Shown piece by piece: positions 1 to 8,881 of a DNA stretch of 64,000 bases. The notes under the pieces are model-generated. The model saw only the letters and a program-made list of their open reading frames with translations, made no database searches and was not told where the DNA came from. Position 1 is the stretch's first letter. Every line of letters starts with the position of its first letter. Source of the stretch: Ferrithrix thermotolerans DSM 19514 (GTDB taxonomy: Bacteria; Actinomycetota; Acidimicrobiia; Acidimicrobiales; CAIXPF01); assembly GCA_945906305.1 (NCBI GenBank), contig CAMDQT010000018.1:1-64000 (forward strand). The letters are read 5' to 3'. The position numbers and the translations under genes are program-made.

Positions 1-4
1 TCGA

Positions 5-988
5 ATGAGCGAGGTGCGACCCGACTTGCTGGCCGCCTTCTTGTCTGAACAGGTCCATGACGCCGTCACGGTCGAAGACCTCCAGCGGATCTCCTCGGTC
101 GGCAACGCCCGCGAACCATGGTCCTTCCGGGCCTGTTGGGCTGGCCGAGAAGAGCGGTGCGTGATGTTGGTGAAGGCCGAAGCCGGGCAGTTGGAGACCA
201 GCCTGGTGCCCGAGTTCGCCACCATCGCTGCGCTCGCCGCTAGCGGTGTGCCGGTTGCGCCGGCCCGTTGGCTCGACCCCGACGGCTCCGTGTTCGGATC
301 GGCCTTCTTCGTGACTGGCTGGGTGCCTGGTACGGCGGACACCGCGGTGTTGCGCAAACCCGGTGGTGATGTGGCCATCGCCGCCGTGGCCCGTCAGCTG
401 GCCGCCGCCGCGGCTCGGTTACACGCGCAGGACCCGGCGCAGTTCGGCCATCTGGCACCGACCACGGTCGCCGCCGCGGCCGCGGATCAACTGGCGTACT
501 GGGAGGAGCTGTTCCACCGGCAGCGTCTTGAGCCCCATCCCGCTTTGGTGTACGCGCTGCGCTGGCTGCGGGAGCGTTTGCCGACAGCAGATCGTGTCTC
601 GGTGGTGCACGGTGACCTGCGCTTCGGCAACCTGCTCTATGACGGGGACCGTCTCACGGCACTGATCGACTGGGAAATGGTGCACCTCGGCGATCCCATC
701 GAGGACCTCGGATGGGTCTACCGCTCGCTGTGGTCACCGGTTCGTTCGCTGCCCTTTGAGGAGTTCCTTGCCGTGTATGCCGCGGCGGCGGGTCATGCGG
801 TAGATCGGGAGCACTTGCGCTGGTACGAAGTGTTCAACGAGGTCAAACACAGCGTGATCTCGCTCACCGGTACCCGCAGCTTCGCTGATCGGTCCACGAT
901 GTGGCTGCGCCACGCCGACCGCTCGGCTACCGTTCCGCCCTTCGTGCGACGCATTCTCGAGCTGGTAGAACAGGCCCCGCCGTGCTGA
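5..988 (+). CDS. phosphotransferase (APH/choline-kinase fold)
   Basis: 327 aa. A kinase-like fold of the aminoglycoside/acyl-CoA-dehydrogenase-associated phosphotransferase family. The Brenner motif HGDLRFGN is at residues 202-209 (catalytic Asp204) and the metal-binding Asp is in IDWE at 221-224. A Lys near 57 (MLVKAE) is the likely ATP lysine. Relatives often sit beside acyl-CoA dehydrogenases, but the substrate is unknown, and antibiotic resistance should not be assumed. The ATG is only four bases from the window edge, so an earlier start cannot be excluded. The stop overlaps the GTG of the next gene (GTGCTGA), implying translational coupling. Confidence 0.88.
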   Translation: MSEVRPDLLAAFLSEQVHDAVTVEDLQRISSVGNAREPWSFRACWAGREERCVMLVKAEAGQLETSLVPEFATIAALAASGVPVAPARWLDPDGSVFGSAFFVTGWVPGTADTAVLRKPGGDVAIAAVARQLAAAAARLHAQDPAQFGHLAPTTVAAAAADQLAYWEELFHRQRLEPHPALVYALRWLRERLPTADRVSVVHGDLRFGNLLYDGDRLTALIDWEMVHLGDPIEDLGWVYRSLWSPVRSLPFEEFLAVYAAAAGHAVDREHLRWYEVFNEVKHSVISLTGTRSFADRSTMWLRHADRSATVPPFVRRILELVEQAPPC

Positions 989-1404
989 ATCCGTCGGTGA
1001 TCGACCTGCTCGTCGGCGTCGCCGACGGCCTTCGGGCCGAGGTCCTCGACGCCCTCGAGCCCGGCCCGGCCCGTGACCAGGTGAGCGCGGCTATCGGCAT
1101 CGTGCGCCGTGTCGCCCGAGCCCTGCCCGCCCTGGTGCCATACCTGGTGGAGGACATCGCCGACATCGGGGCCTGCCTGGCGCAACTCGGCGTGCTCGGC
1201 CTCCACGAACCCATCGAGTCGCCGGACCCTTTGACCCAACACCTCGATGCGGTCATCGCTTGGGATCTGCAGCTTCGTGACCGCCTGGCCGCGGTGGCCC
1301 GCGAGGCCGAACTCGACGACACCGCACGAAGGATTCTGCTCGCCACCTTGGGCCGCATGACCGAGCGCGATGCCGCCTTGCGCCTGTCCCCGTGGGAACG
1401 CTGA
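982..1404 (+). CDS. small helical protein of unknown function
   Basis: 140 aa, starting at GTG 982, which overlaps the stop of the phosphotransferase gene by seven bases. The product looks all-helical and Leu/Ala-rich, with no signal peptide, membrane segment or cofactor motif that I can recognise. Small proteins of this kind are found directly after APH-type phosphotransferases in acyl-CoA gene clusters, so it may be a partner of that kinase; this is inference from position only. The same frame stays open upstream to 901, but that extension lies inside the kinase coding sequence and looks spurious. Confidence 0.62.
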   Translation: MLNPSVIDLLVGVADGLRAEVLDALEPGPARDQVSAAIGIVRRVARALPALVPYLVEDIADIGACLAQLGVLGLHEPIESPDPLTQHLDAVIAWDLQLRDRLAAVAREAELDDTARRILLATLGRMTERDAALRLSPWER

Positions 1405-1515
1405 GCCGGCTGGCACGACGGTTGGCGGACCTGGTGGGTGCCCATCGAGCAGCGCTGCAACCAGCAGTATGTGGGCCTGGTATCGCCAAGCTCGGCGCGA
1501 CACCGCTCGACGGGC

Positions 1516-1521
1516 TACCGT
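1516..1521 (+). promoter_or_regulatory. candidate -10 element of the Mo-hydroxylase operon
   Basis: TACCGT matches the TANNNT -10 pattern seen elsewhere in this window. Transcription would begin near 1528, leaving a leader of about 25 bases that carries the G-rich ribosome site before the TTG at 1554. No clear -35 is visible. Confidence 0.35.
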
Positions 1522-1553
1522 CGGTGGGTCTAGCTCGTCTCAGGGGGACGCAT

Positions 1554-2426
1554 TTGAAGTATTTCGCGCCGTCGACAGTGGAAGAAGCAGTGGGGTTGCT
1601 GGCTCAGCCGAACACCAAGGTGTTCGCCGGGGCCACCGATGTGATCCCGCAGATCCGGGCCGGTCGGCCCGAACCCGATGCCTTGGTCGACCTCAAGAAG
1701 ATCGACCGTTTGATCGCCGTCCAATGCACCGATGCCAAATGGATCATCGGCGCGGCCACGCCCACCGCCCGGCTGACGGCCAATGCCGAGTTCAGCGCCG
1801 AATTTCCCGGCCTGGCCGAAGCTGCGGGCCTCATCGGCTCCGATCAGGTCCAAAGCCGCTCGAGCCTGGGCGGCAACCTGTGCAACGCCTCACCGGCCGC
1901 GGACTCGGTGCCCGCCATGATCGTCAACGGCGCCCGTGTCGTGATCGCCACCGCCAACGGTGGGACCCGCAGCGTCGCCGTACAAGACGTCCCCACCGGT
2001 CCTGGTCGGACCAGCCTTGCCCCGGGCGAGTTCGTGGTGGAGATCGAGGTCGACCGGGCTCCGGCGCGGACTGCTGATGCCTACCTGCGCATGATTCCTC
2101 GCACGGAGATGGACATCGCCGTTGTTGGTGTCGGGGTTCGTGTCACCCTTGATGAGTCGGGCAAGGTCACTGACGCCTTGGTGGCCCTTGGTGCGGTTGC
2201 GCCGACCGTGGTCCGGGTCCCCGCCGCCGAGGCCGCCCTGATTGGCAGCACGCTCGACGACGCGGCGCTCGCCGTCGCCGCCGCCGCCGCCAGCGCGGCT
2301 TGCAATCCCATCGACGACAAGCGGGGCACCATCGCCTACCGCACCCATGTCGCCGGTGTCCTCACCCGCCGTGCGGCGGTTATCGCCGGCCAGCGTGCCG
2401 CCGAGAAGAACGGAGCTTCCCGATGA
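1554..2426 (+). CDS. molybdenum hydroxylase FAD-binding (medium) subunit
   Basis: 290 aa, electron-transfer FAD subunit of a xanthine dehydrogenase/CO dehydrogenase-type heterotrimer. It starts directly with the family's KYFAPSTVEEA N-terminus. FAD-binding motifs AGATD (residues 25-29) and SLGGN (104-108, followed by ASPAAD) are intact, and the C-terminal CO_deh_flav_C region is present. I chose the TTG at 1554 because it gives the normal family length and has GGGGG about eight bases upstream; the frame is open back to 1392, but that extension has no family similarity. The stop overlaps the next start (ATGA). Confidence 0.93.
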   Translation: MKYFAPSTVEEAVGLLAQPNTKVFAGATDVIPQIRAGRPEPDALVDLKKIDRLIAVQCTDAKWIIGAATPTARLTANAEFSAEFPGLAEAAGLIGSDQVQSRSSLGGNLCNASPAADSVPAMIVNGARVVIATANGGTRSVAVQDVPTGPGRTSLAPGEFVVEIEVDRAPARTADAYLRMIPRTEMDIAVVGVGVRVTLDESGKVTDALVALGAVAPTVVRVPAAEAALIGSTLDDAALAVAAAAASAACNPIDDKRGTIAYRTHVAGVLTRRAAVIAGQRAAEKNGASR

Positions 2427-2905
2427 GCCGGATCCAAGTGAGTTGCACCGTCAATGGTGACCCGGTCGACTTCCTGTGCGATGCCGACGGTTCGTTGCTC
2501 AACTCGTTGCGCGACGAACTCGGCTTGACTGGCGTCAAGGAGGGCTGCGGTACCGGTGACTGCGGTGCCTGCTCGATCCTGCTCGACGGTGAGCTGAATT
2601 GCTCTTGTCTGATCTTCGCCCCCGAAGCGGAGGGCACCACCATCACCACCGTCGAGGGCCTCGCCAACGGCGATCACCTCACGCCGCTGCAGCAGTGCTT
2701 CTTGGAGGGCGCCGCCCTGCAGTGCGGAATCTGCACCCCTGGTGTGCTCGTGGCTGCAACGTCGCTGCTCAACCACAATCCGAACCCCACCGAAACCGAG
2801 ATCCGCTATGCACTGGCAGGCAACCTCTGCCGCTGCACTGGCTACGACAAGATCGTGCGTGCTGTCCGTGAGGCCGCCGCGCAGATAAGGGAGACGTCAG
2901 CATGA
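2423..2905 (+). CDS. molybdenum hydroxylase 2Fe-2S (small) subunit
   Basis: 160 aa. Plant-type ferredoxin domain with Cys42, Cys47, Cys50 and Cys60/62, followed by the helical [2Fe-2S]-binding domain with CGIC (Cys101/104) and CRC (Cys136/138). All ligands for both clusters are present. The start ATG overlaps the FAD-subunit stop and the stop overlaps the large-subunit ATG, both as ATGA, so the three subunits should be made in fixed ratio. Acts in the cytoplasm, passing electrons from the Mo centre to FAD. Confidence 0.95.
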   Translation: MSRIQVSCTVNGDPVDFLCDADGSLLNSLRDELGLTGVKEGCGTGDCGACSILLDGELNCSCLIFAPEAEGTTITTVEGLANGDHLTPLQQCFLEGAALQCGICTPGVLVAATSLLNHNPNPTETEIRYALAGNLCRCTGYDKIVRAVREAAAQIRETSA

Positions 2906-5157
2906 CCATCGCAGAAGATCCCGCCACCACCGCACCCGGCTACAAGTGGGTCGGGACCCGCATGATCCGGCCCGACGGCTTCGAGAAGGTGACTGGCCGC
3001 GCCCGTTTCGGTGCGGACCTCAAGCTCAACGGCATGCTCTACGGACACGTGCTGCGCTCGCCCCATGCCCACGCCAACATCGTCTCGATCGACACCAGCG
3101 AGGCCGAGAAGATGGCTGGCGTACGTGCCGTCATCACCCGGGCGGATTTCCCCGCGCCGTCCGGCCCTGCCGGCGACCAGGACCTTCAGCGCAACGCCAT
3201 GGCCCGGGAGAAAGTTCTCTATGAAGGCCACGTTGTGGCCGCGGTGGCCGCGCAGACCCGGGGGCAAGCCAAGGCCGCGGCCGAGGCGATCAAGGTGGTC
3301 TACGAGGTCCTCCCGCATGTGATGACCGTTGACGAGGCCATGGCCCCTAGTGCGGCACTGCTGCACCCGAACCTGATGACCAAGGGCATCGATCCGGCAC
3401 CGACCGGGCCGTCCAACGTCGCCAGCCGAGCCCTGTACCAGGGCGGCGACCTCGATCTCGGTTTCGCCGAGTCCGACGTGGTCGTCGAGGGTACTTTCAC
3501 CACCAAGCCGGTGCATCACGGCTACATCGAGCCCCACGCGGCCGTGGCGGACACCACCCCGAACGGCCGCACCACGCTGTGGTGTTCGTCGCAGGGACAT
3601 TTCACGATGCGGGCCATGTCGGCCAAGGTGCTCGGCTGGGAGCCCTCCCGCCTCAAGGTGATCCCGGCTGAGATCGGTGGCGGATTCGGCGGCAAGACCA
3701 CCATCTACCTCGAGCCGCTCGCGGTGCGTCTGTCCCAGAAGGCGGGGCGACCGGTGAAGATGGTCATGAGTCGGGACGAGGTCTTCCGGGCTACGGGCCC
3801 GGCATCGGGTACGAAGATCGTCGCCAAGATGGGTTTCAAGAACGACGGCACCATGGTCGCGGCCGAGTTGTGGATGGCCTATGAGGCCGGTGCCTTCGCT
3901 GGGTCACCGGCCGGTGCCGGTTCTATGACCGCGCTGGCTCCGTACACGGTGGCGAACTTCCTCATTGAGGGCTTCGACGTGGTGGTCAACAAGCCCAAGG
4001 TTGCGGCTTACCGTGCTCCGGGGGCCCCGATGTCCTCCTTTGCGGTGGAGAGCCTCATCGACGAGGCAGCCACCAAGATCGGTATGGACCCCATCGAGAT
4101 TCGGCTCAAGAACGCCGTGACCGAAGGTTGCCAGGCCACTTACGGGCCGAAGTTCCCACGGATCGGCTTCGTGGAGACCCTCGAGGCCATCAAGAACCAC
4201 CCGAACTACCAGATCCCCCTCGGACCCAACCAGGGTCGTGGCGTGGCATCGGGTTTCTGGTTCAACGCGGGGCTCAACTCCAGTGCCACGGTGCACGTGA
4301 ACGAGGACGGCAACGTCATCGTGGTGACCGGCTCACCGGACATCGGTGGCAGCCGCGCATCGATGGCACTGATGGCGGCGGAGGAGTTCGGCATTGACGC
4401 CGCCCGCATCCAACCCGTGGTGGGCGATACCGAGTCGGTCGGCTACAACGACCAGACCGGCGGCAGCCGGACGACGCTGGCCACCGGTGCCGCGGTGATC
4501 GAGGCCTGTCGGAAGATTCTCGCCGATCTGCGCGGTCGTGCCGCGAAGCAGTGGGATGTGCCACTCGACAAGGTCGAGTGGGTCGACGGCCAGGCCCAGC
4601 ATGTGGATGGCACCCAGCCACCGCTGTCGCTCGAAGACCTCGCCAAGGGTTGGAACCGTACCGGTGGTCCGTTGACCGCCAGCGCGGCACTCAATGCCCG
4701 TGGCGTCGGTTCGGCCTTCTCGACCCAGGTCGTGGACCTTGAGATCGACCCCGATACCGGTCACGTGACGGTGTTGCGCTACCTCACCGCACAGGACGCG
4801 GGCCGGGCGATCCATCCCAGCTATGTCGAAGGTCAGCTGCAGGGCGGTGTGGTGCAGGGCCTCGGTTGGGCCTTGAACGAGGAGTACATCTTCGACCGCA
4901 ACGGCAAGATGGAAAACGCCAGCTTCCTCGACTACCGCATCCCGGTGGCCTCGGACATGCCCATGATCGACACGATTGTGGTCGAGGTACCCAACCCCGG
5001 TCACCCCTATGGGGTCCGCGGGGTAGGCGAGGTCGGTATCGTGCCGCCGCTCGCCGCGGTGGCCAACGCCGTTGAGCACGCGGTCGGCCGCCGTCTCCGC
5101 GACCTGCCGTTGTCGCCGGTACGCATCCTCGATGCCATCCTCAACAAGGACTGCTGA
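2902..5157 (+). CDS. molybdenum hydroxylase Mo-pterin-binding (large) subunit
   Basis: 751 aa catalytic subunit. The Mo-cofactor loop GGGFGGK is at 259-265 and the catalytic Glu710 is in GEVGI near the C-terminus. At the position where form I CO dehydrogenase has AYxCSFR, this protein has AYRAPG (369-374), so it is not a true CO dehydrogenase; an aldehyde, N-heterocycle or acyl-CoA hydroxylase are alternatives that the sequence does not separate. It overlaps the preceding subunit by ATGA, and its stop overlaps the start of the MoaD-like gene by one base (TGATG). Confidence 0.94.
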   Translation: MTIAEDPATTAPGYKWVGTRMIRPDGFEKVTGRARFGADLKLNGMLYGHVLRSPHAHANIVSIDTSEAEKMAGVRAVITRADFPAPSGPAGDQDLQRNAMAREKVLYEGHVVAAVAAQTRGQAKAAAEAIKVVYEVLPHVMTVDEAMAPSAALLHPNLMTKGIDPAPTGPSNVASRALYQGGDLDLGFAESDVVVEGTFTTKPVHHGYIEPHAAVADTTPNGRTTLWCSSQGHFTMRAMSAKVLGWEPSRLKVIPAEIGGGFGGKTTIYLEPLAVRLSQKAGRPVKMVMSRDEVFRATGPASGTKIVAKMGFKNDGTMVAAELWMAYEAGAFAGSPAGAGSMTALAPYTVANFLIEGFDVVVNKPKVAAYRAPGAPMSSFAVESLIDEAATKIGMDPIEIRLKNAVTEGCQATYGPKFPRIGFVETLEAIKNHPNYQIPLGPNQGRGVASGFWFNAGLNSSATVHVNEDGNVIVVTGSPDIGGSRASMALMAAEEFGIDAARIQPVVGDTESVGYNDQTGGSRTTLATGAAVIEACRKILADLRGRAAKQWDVPLDKVEWVDGQAQHVDGTQPPLSLEDLAKGWNRTGGPLTASAALNARGVGSAFSTQVVDLEIDPDTGHVTVLRYLTAQDAGRAIHPSYVEGQLQGGVVQGLGWALNEEYIFDRNGKMENASFLDYRIPVASDMPMIDTIVVEVPNPGHPYGVRGVGEVGIVPPLAAVANAVEHAVGRRLRDLPLSPVRILDAILNKDC

Positions 5158-5405
5158 TGGCGCACGTCCATTTCTCGGCGGGGTTGCGTAGCAGCTTCAC
5201 CGGTGGGGTGGCCGACCTGGTCGTCGAGGCGACGACCGTGCGCGCGTTGATACGAGCATTGGACGAGCGGTTCCCGGGCATCGGCGAGAAGCTGAGCTCG
5301 GGAACCTCCGTCGCCATCGACGGGGAGATCATTCCCGACGCCGACCTCGAGGCACTTGCGCCGCATGCCGAGGTGCATTTTCTCGAAACCCTCGGCGGCG
5401 GCTGA
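5157..5405 (+). CDS. MoaD/ThiS-family small sulfur-carrier-like protein
   Basis: 82 aa beta-grasp protein ending in Leu-Gly-Gly-Gly. The C-terminal di-glycine is the thiocarboxylate site of MoaD and ThiS. MoaD is the small subunit of molybdopterin synthase, so a copy tightly coupled (TGATG overlap) to a Mo-hydroxylase large subunit suggests a dedicated cofactor supply. No MoaE partner is in the window, so it would have to use one encoded elsewhere. The extra terminal Gly is slightly unusual. An unrelated sulfur-carrier role cannot be excluded. Confidence 0.85.
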   Translation: MAHVHFSAGLRSSFTGGVADLVVEATTVRALIRALDERFPGIGEKLSSGTSVAIDGEIIPDADLEALAPHAEVHFLETLGGG

Positions 5406-5516
5406 CCGCTGCGGCAAGTCGTTGTCGCCGAGCCGTACCGCTTCGTGGGTTTTCGACTAGAACGAGGGTAGCGAACTCGTATCCCCTTTTCGATCCTAAG
5501 AAACCGGAGTGCACTC

Positions 5517-6689
5517 ATGCGCGAAGCCGTCATCGTCTCCTACGCCCGAACCGGGCTGGCCAAGTCCGGCCGCGGCGGATTCAACATGACGCCGGCCATG
5601 ACCATCGCCGCTCATGCCATCAACCACGCCGTGGCGAAGTCCGGCATCGAGCCCGAGGCAGTTGAAGACCTCTACCTCGGCAACGGTGCCCATGGCTCTA
5701 GCAACCTCGGCCGCCTCGCCGGCTTGCTGGCCGGCCTGCCCATCACGACCGGTGGCTCTACGATCCAGCGTCACTGCTCGTCAGGCCTCAACGCCATCGC
5801 CCTCGCCGCCAACTACATCAAACAAGACGGCGCCGATGTGGTGGTCGCCGGTGGTGTGGAGTCCATCTCCATGCCAAACCCCGGTATGGGTGGCTCGGCC
5901 AACATGGATCCGGCGTTGACGGACATGTACCCGGCTATCTACATGGCCATGATCGAGACGGCGGACATCGTGGCGCGGCGCTACAACGTGTCGCGCGAAT
6001 ACCAAGACGAGTACTCCCTCCAGTCTCAGCTGCGCATGGGCCGTGCCCAGGCCAGCGGCCTGTTCGAGGATGAGATCGTGCCCATGGCCACCAAGATGCG
6101 CGTCGTGAACCGCGACACCAAGGAAGAGACGATGGTCGACGCCATCGTCGATCGTGACGACTGCAACCGGCCCGAGACCACTATTGAGGGTCTTGCCAAG
6201 CTGCAGCCGGTACGGGGCGAGGGCCATTTCATCACTGCCGGCAATGCGAGCCAGCTGTCCGACGGCGCGGCAGCGGTCGTGATGATGTCCTCGGAAGAGG
6301 CGGCTCGGCGCAACCTCGAGCCCATGGGGGCGTTCAAGGGTTGGGCCGTCGCGGGCTGCGAACCCGACGAGATGGGCATCGGGCCCATTTACGCGGTGCC
6401 GAAGCTGCTCAAGCGCCACGGCCTCACCGTGGATGACATCGACCTGTGGGAGCTGAACGAGGCCTTCGCCAGCCAGTGCCTGTACTCGCGCGACACCCTC
6501 GGAATCGACCCCGAGAAGTACAACGTCAACGGCGGCTCAATCGCTATCGGGCACCCCTTCGGCATGACGGGGACCCGTTGCGCGGGCCATATTCTTCAAG
6601 AGGGCAAGCGCCGCGGTGCCAAATGGGGTGTCGTCACCATGTGCATCGGTGGCGGCCAGGGCGCAGCCGGTCTGCTCGAGATCTACTGA
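5517..6689 (+). CDS. thiolase (acetyl-CoA acyltransferase family)
   Basis: 390 aa, usual length for degradative or biosynthetic thiolases. Acyl-accepting Cys87 is in HCSSG, His346 in GHPFGMTG, and Cys376 in MCIGGGQG, so the full Cys-His-Cys set is present. It should cleave 3-ketoacyl-CoA with CoA, or condense acetyl-CoA. A GGAG ribosome site precedes the ATG by about seven bases. It lies 111 bases downstream of the Mo-hydroxylase operon on the same strand. This is the only thiolase in the window with a canonical active site; compare the two Cys-less thiolase-fold proteins at 16472-17656 and 36846-38042. Confidence 0.94.
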   Translation: MREAVIVSYARTGLAKSGRGGFNMTPAMTIAAHAINHAVAKSGIEPEAVEDLYLGNGAHGSSNLGRLAGLLAGLPITTGGSTIQRHCSSGLNAIALAANYIKQDGADVVVAGGVESISMPNPGMGGSANMDPALTDMYPAIYMAMIETADIVARRYNVSREYQDEYSLQSQLRMGRAQASGLFEDEIVPMATKMRVVNRDTKEETMVDAIVDRDDCNRPETTIEGLAKLQPVRGEGHFITAGNASQLSDGAAAVVMMSSEEAARRNLEPMGAFKGWAVAGCEPDEMGIGPIYAVPKLLKRHGLTVDDIDLWELNEAFASQCLYSRDTLGIDPEKYNVNGGSIAIGHPFGMTGTRCAGHILQEGKRRGAKWGVVTMCIGGGQGAAGLLEIY

Positions 6690-6717
6690 CCTTCGACTTC
6701 CTCTCCGTACCTTTTCA

Positions 6718-6749
6718 CGGTGGTCGCACCCCCAGGGGTGCGACCACCG
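6718..6749. terminator. bidirectional terminator hairpin
   Basis: A perfect 15-bp inverted repeat (5' arm 6718-6732, 3' arm 6735-6749) with a two-base centre, between the convergent thiolase (ends 6689) and SDR (ends 6775) genes. There is no long U tract, as is common for high-GC actinobacterial terminators. Symmetry and position suggest it serves both strands. Confidence 0.8.
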
Positions 6750-6774
6750 TCGCGTGCGTCAGGGCTCGGGCTGC

Positions 6775-7548
6775 TCAGCGCCGTCGGGCAGCGATATTGG
6801 GAAACTGCCCGGTCGTGGCGGTGACCCCGCCGTCCACGGGCAAGGCCACTCCCGTGATGAACGAGGCGTCGGGTGAGAGGAGAAAGGCCACTGCCGCGGC
6901 GAGCTCAGAAGCCTCCCCCCAGCGGGCCATGGGAACCACATCGAGAATGTTCTGGTCCACGTCAGCACGGTTGCGCATCGGCTCGGTCATCCCGGTCTTG
7001 GTGGGGCCGGGGCACACCGCGTTGACGCGGATGCCTTCGTGAGCGACGTCGAGAGCGGCCGCCTTGGCCAGGTTGATTACCGCCGCCTTGGAGGCGTTGT
7101 ACGTCCACAGCCCCGGGTCGGCCCCGATCCCCGAGGTTGAGCCGGTGACAACGATGGCACCGCCTGAGACCTTGCGCAGCGCGGGCAACGCGGCGCGCAT
7201 TCCGAGGGCGACCGCTCGGACATTGACCTCCATCACCTGGTCGAACATGGCCATCGGGGCTCGCTCGATAGCGCCAAAGCCCCCAATGCCGGCATTGAGA
7301 AAAACGCCGTGCAGCGCACCGAAGTGCTCCTCGGCGGCGCGCACCATGGCCTCGTTCGTCGCCTCGGTGGTGACGTCCCCGGCGACGGCCACCACGCCAT
7401 CGACCCCGTCGGTCCAGCGCAAGCCGTCCTCGCTCCGGTCTACCGCGACGACCATCGCCCCTTCGGCGACCAGTCGTTCGACCGTCGCTCGACCAATGCC
7501 CGAAGCTGCGCCGGTGACGCCGTACACCCTGCCCGTATTTGTGCTCAT
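6775..7548 (-). CDS. SDR-family oxidoreductase
   Basis: 257 aa short-chain dehydrogenase. Nucleotide-binding TGAASGIG is at residues 12-19, the Ser sits in the VTGSTSG strand, and the catalytic YNASK motif is at 150-154. The C-terminal VDGG motif is present, and the Asp-Arg (VAVDRSE) after beta-2 hints at NAD preference. The ATG at 7548 was chosen because TACGGT lies seven bases upstream, the window's leaderless pattern; the frame is open further upstream but without similarity. Substrate unknown. Confidence 0.9.
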   Translation of the reverse strand: MSTNTGRVYGVTGAASGIGRATVERLVAEGAMVVAVDRSEDGLRWTDGVDGVVAVAGDVTTEATNEAMVRAAEEHFGALHGVFLNAGIGGFGAIERAPMAMFDQVMEVNVRAVALGMRAALPALRKVSGGAIVVTGSTSGIGADPGLWTYNASKAAVINLAKAAALDVAHEGIRVNAVCPGPTKTGMTEPMRNRADVDQNILDVVPMARWGEASELAAAVAFLLSPDASFITGVALPVDGGVTATTGQFPNIAARRR

Positions 7549-7555
7549 GGGCCAG

Positions 7556-7561
7556 ACCGTA
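7556..7561 (-). promoter_or_regulatory. leaderless -10 element for the SDR gene
   Basis: TACGGT, then seven bases, then ATG 7548. Transcription would start at or next to the start codon. Confidence 0.6.
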
Positions 7562-7613
7562 GTGGCTGGGCCGAGGGCGGAACGGCCCGTGCTGCGGTGG
7601 GAGGAGCCGGTGT

Positions 7614-8804
7614 CTAGAGCAGGCCCTTGCGGCTGCGGCTCCACGGGACGTCGCGGTCGACGCGGGGCTCCGAGGGCAGACCGAGCACGCGTTCGCCGAC
7701 GATGTTGCGCTGGATCTCGTCGGTGCCGCCGCGGATCGCCATCGAGGGCGAGGTGAGGAAGGTGAGGCTGTGCTCGTTGTCGGTCAGCATCGCCTCGGGG
7801 CCGAGCGAGTCGAGGGAGATGGTGGCGCGGTCTCGATACTGGCGGGTGGATCGCAGTTTGGCCCCCGAGCCCGCCGGGCCGGGTTGACGCGAGGCCGCCG
7901 CTCGGCCGTTGGTCCAAGCGGCAGCCTGGTCGAAGGAGTAGGCCTTGGTGGCGCGTTGTCGCCACAGCGGATCCTCGAAACGGCCGCTGGGCAAAAGGGC
8001 TGCCAGCCATGAGGGTGGCGTAGGGGCGGCGCCTTTGCGCTTTTTCACGCCGCCGCCGCCTCCACCCCCGCCGGCCGCGGCTCGTTCATGGGCCAGCACC
8101 GTCACGGCGACGTTCCAGCCCAGGCCAAGGTTCCCAATGCGATAGCTGTCTGGTATGCGTGCCCCGGAGACGAAGACCTCGGAGAAGTGTTTGTCGCTGT
8201 TCATCTGGACCAGGGGGCGGACCTCGACCCCGGGGCTGTCCATGCGGATGGCGAACATGCTGAGGCCATTGTGCTTGGGGACCTCGGGGTCGGTGCGGGC
8301 TAGAACCAGGCCCCAGGTGGCCCACATGCCGCGGCTGGTCCACACCTTTTGGCCGTCGAGGATCCATTCGTCGCCGTCTCGTTCGGCCCTCATGGCGACG
8401 TTGGCGAGATCGGAGCCGGCCTCCGGCTCGGAGAACATTTGGCACCAGATCTCTGAGCCATTGGCGATGGAGGGCATCCATTGGCCTTGCTGTTGCTCGC
8501 TGCCGTGAGCGAGCAGGGTGGGGCCGACCATGGCCAGCCCAACCGCATAGACGTACAGATCGGGCACGGAGAACTCGCGCTGGACACGCTTGATGGCGCG
8601 GCTCTCGTCCGCGCTGGCGTCACGGCCGCCGAGCTCACGGGGCCAGGACGGCACGGCCCAGCCTCCGGCCGCGGCGCCATCGAGATAACGGCGCCCCGAT
8701 TCGAGATCGTCGTTGCCCACACCCATCGTGGCCGCACGAACGCCCGGATCGCGGCGTTCGAGGAACGCCTCCATACCAGAACGAATGTCGTCGTCGCTCA
8801 GCAT
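7614..8804 (-). CDS. acyl-CoA dehydrogenase family protein
   Basis: 396 aa. N-terminal helical domain, then the FAD/substrate beta-domain with the MFSEPEAGSD and WTSRG motifs, and a C-terminal helical domain with RGGTDEIQRN and GERVLGLP. It should oxidise an acyl-CoA to the enoyl-CoA using FAD and an ETF. A run of eight glycines followed by KKRKG (roughly residues 245-260) sits between the beta-domain and the last helices; glycine-rich loops occur at this point in related dehydrogenases, but this one is long and basic. The ATG at 8804 carries TACCAT six bases upstream. The next gene downstream is the SDR, 65 bases away on the same strand. Confidence 0.9.
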   Translation of the reverse strand: MLSDDDIRSGMEAFLERRDPGVRAATMGVGNDDLESGRRYLDGAAAGGWAVPSWPRELGGRDASADESRAIKRVQREFSVPDLYVYAVGLAMVGPTLLAHGSEQQQGQWMPSIANGSEIWCQMFSEPEAGSDLANVAMRAERDGDEWILDGQKVWTSRGMWATWGLVLARTDPEVPKHNGLSMFAIRMDSPGVEVRPLVQMNSDKHFSEVFVSGARIPDSYRIGNLGLGWNVAVTVLAHERAAAGGGGGGGGVKKRKGAAPTPPSWLAALLPSGRFEDPLWRQRATKAYSFDQAAAWTNGRAAASRQPGPAGSGAKLRSTRQYRDRATISLDSLGPEAMLTDNEHSLTFLTSPSMAIRGGTDEIQRNIVGERVLGLPSEPRVDRDVPWSRSRKGLL

Positions 8805-8810
8805 GGTTGG

Positions 8811-8816
8811 ATGGTA
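8811..8816 (-). promoter_or_regulatory. leaderless -10 element for the acyl-CoA dehydrogenase gene
   Basis: TACCAT, six bases, then ATG 8804. It shares a 77-base divergent region with the tandem CaiB gene. Confidence 0.5.
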
Positions 8817-8869
8817 GTGCGCGGTGGGACCATTCGTTACCCGTACCGCATGGGCCGAGCCCGTCGAGC

Positions 8870-8875
8870 TACGGT
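8870..8875 (+). promoter_or_regulatory. leaderless -10 element for the tandem CaiB gene
   Basis: TACGGT, six bases, then ATG 8882; this fixes the start among several in-frame candidates. Confidence 0.6.
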
Positions 8876-8881
8876 GCGCGC

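Noticed and set aside
2902..5157. Annotation as CO dehydrogenase CoxL
   Set aside because: The form I active-site signature AYxCSFR is absent (AYRAPG is present), so only the wider Mo-hydroxylase family is supported.
8040..8085. Glycine run in the acyl-CoA dehydrogenase as a frameshift or repeat artefact
   Set aside because: The frame and family motifs continue normally on both sides, and glycine-rich loops occur at this site in related dehydrogenases.
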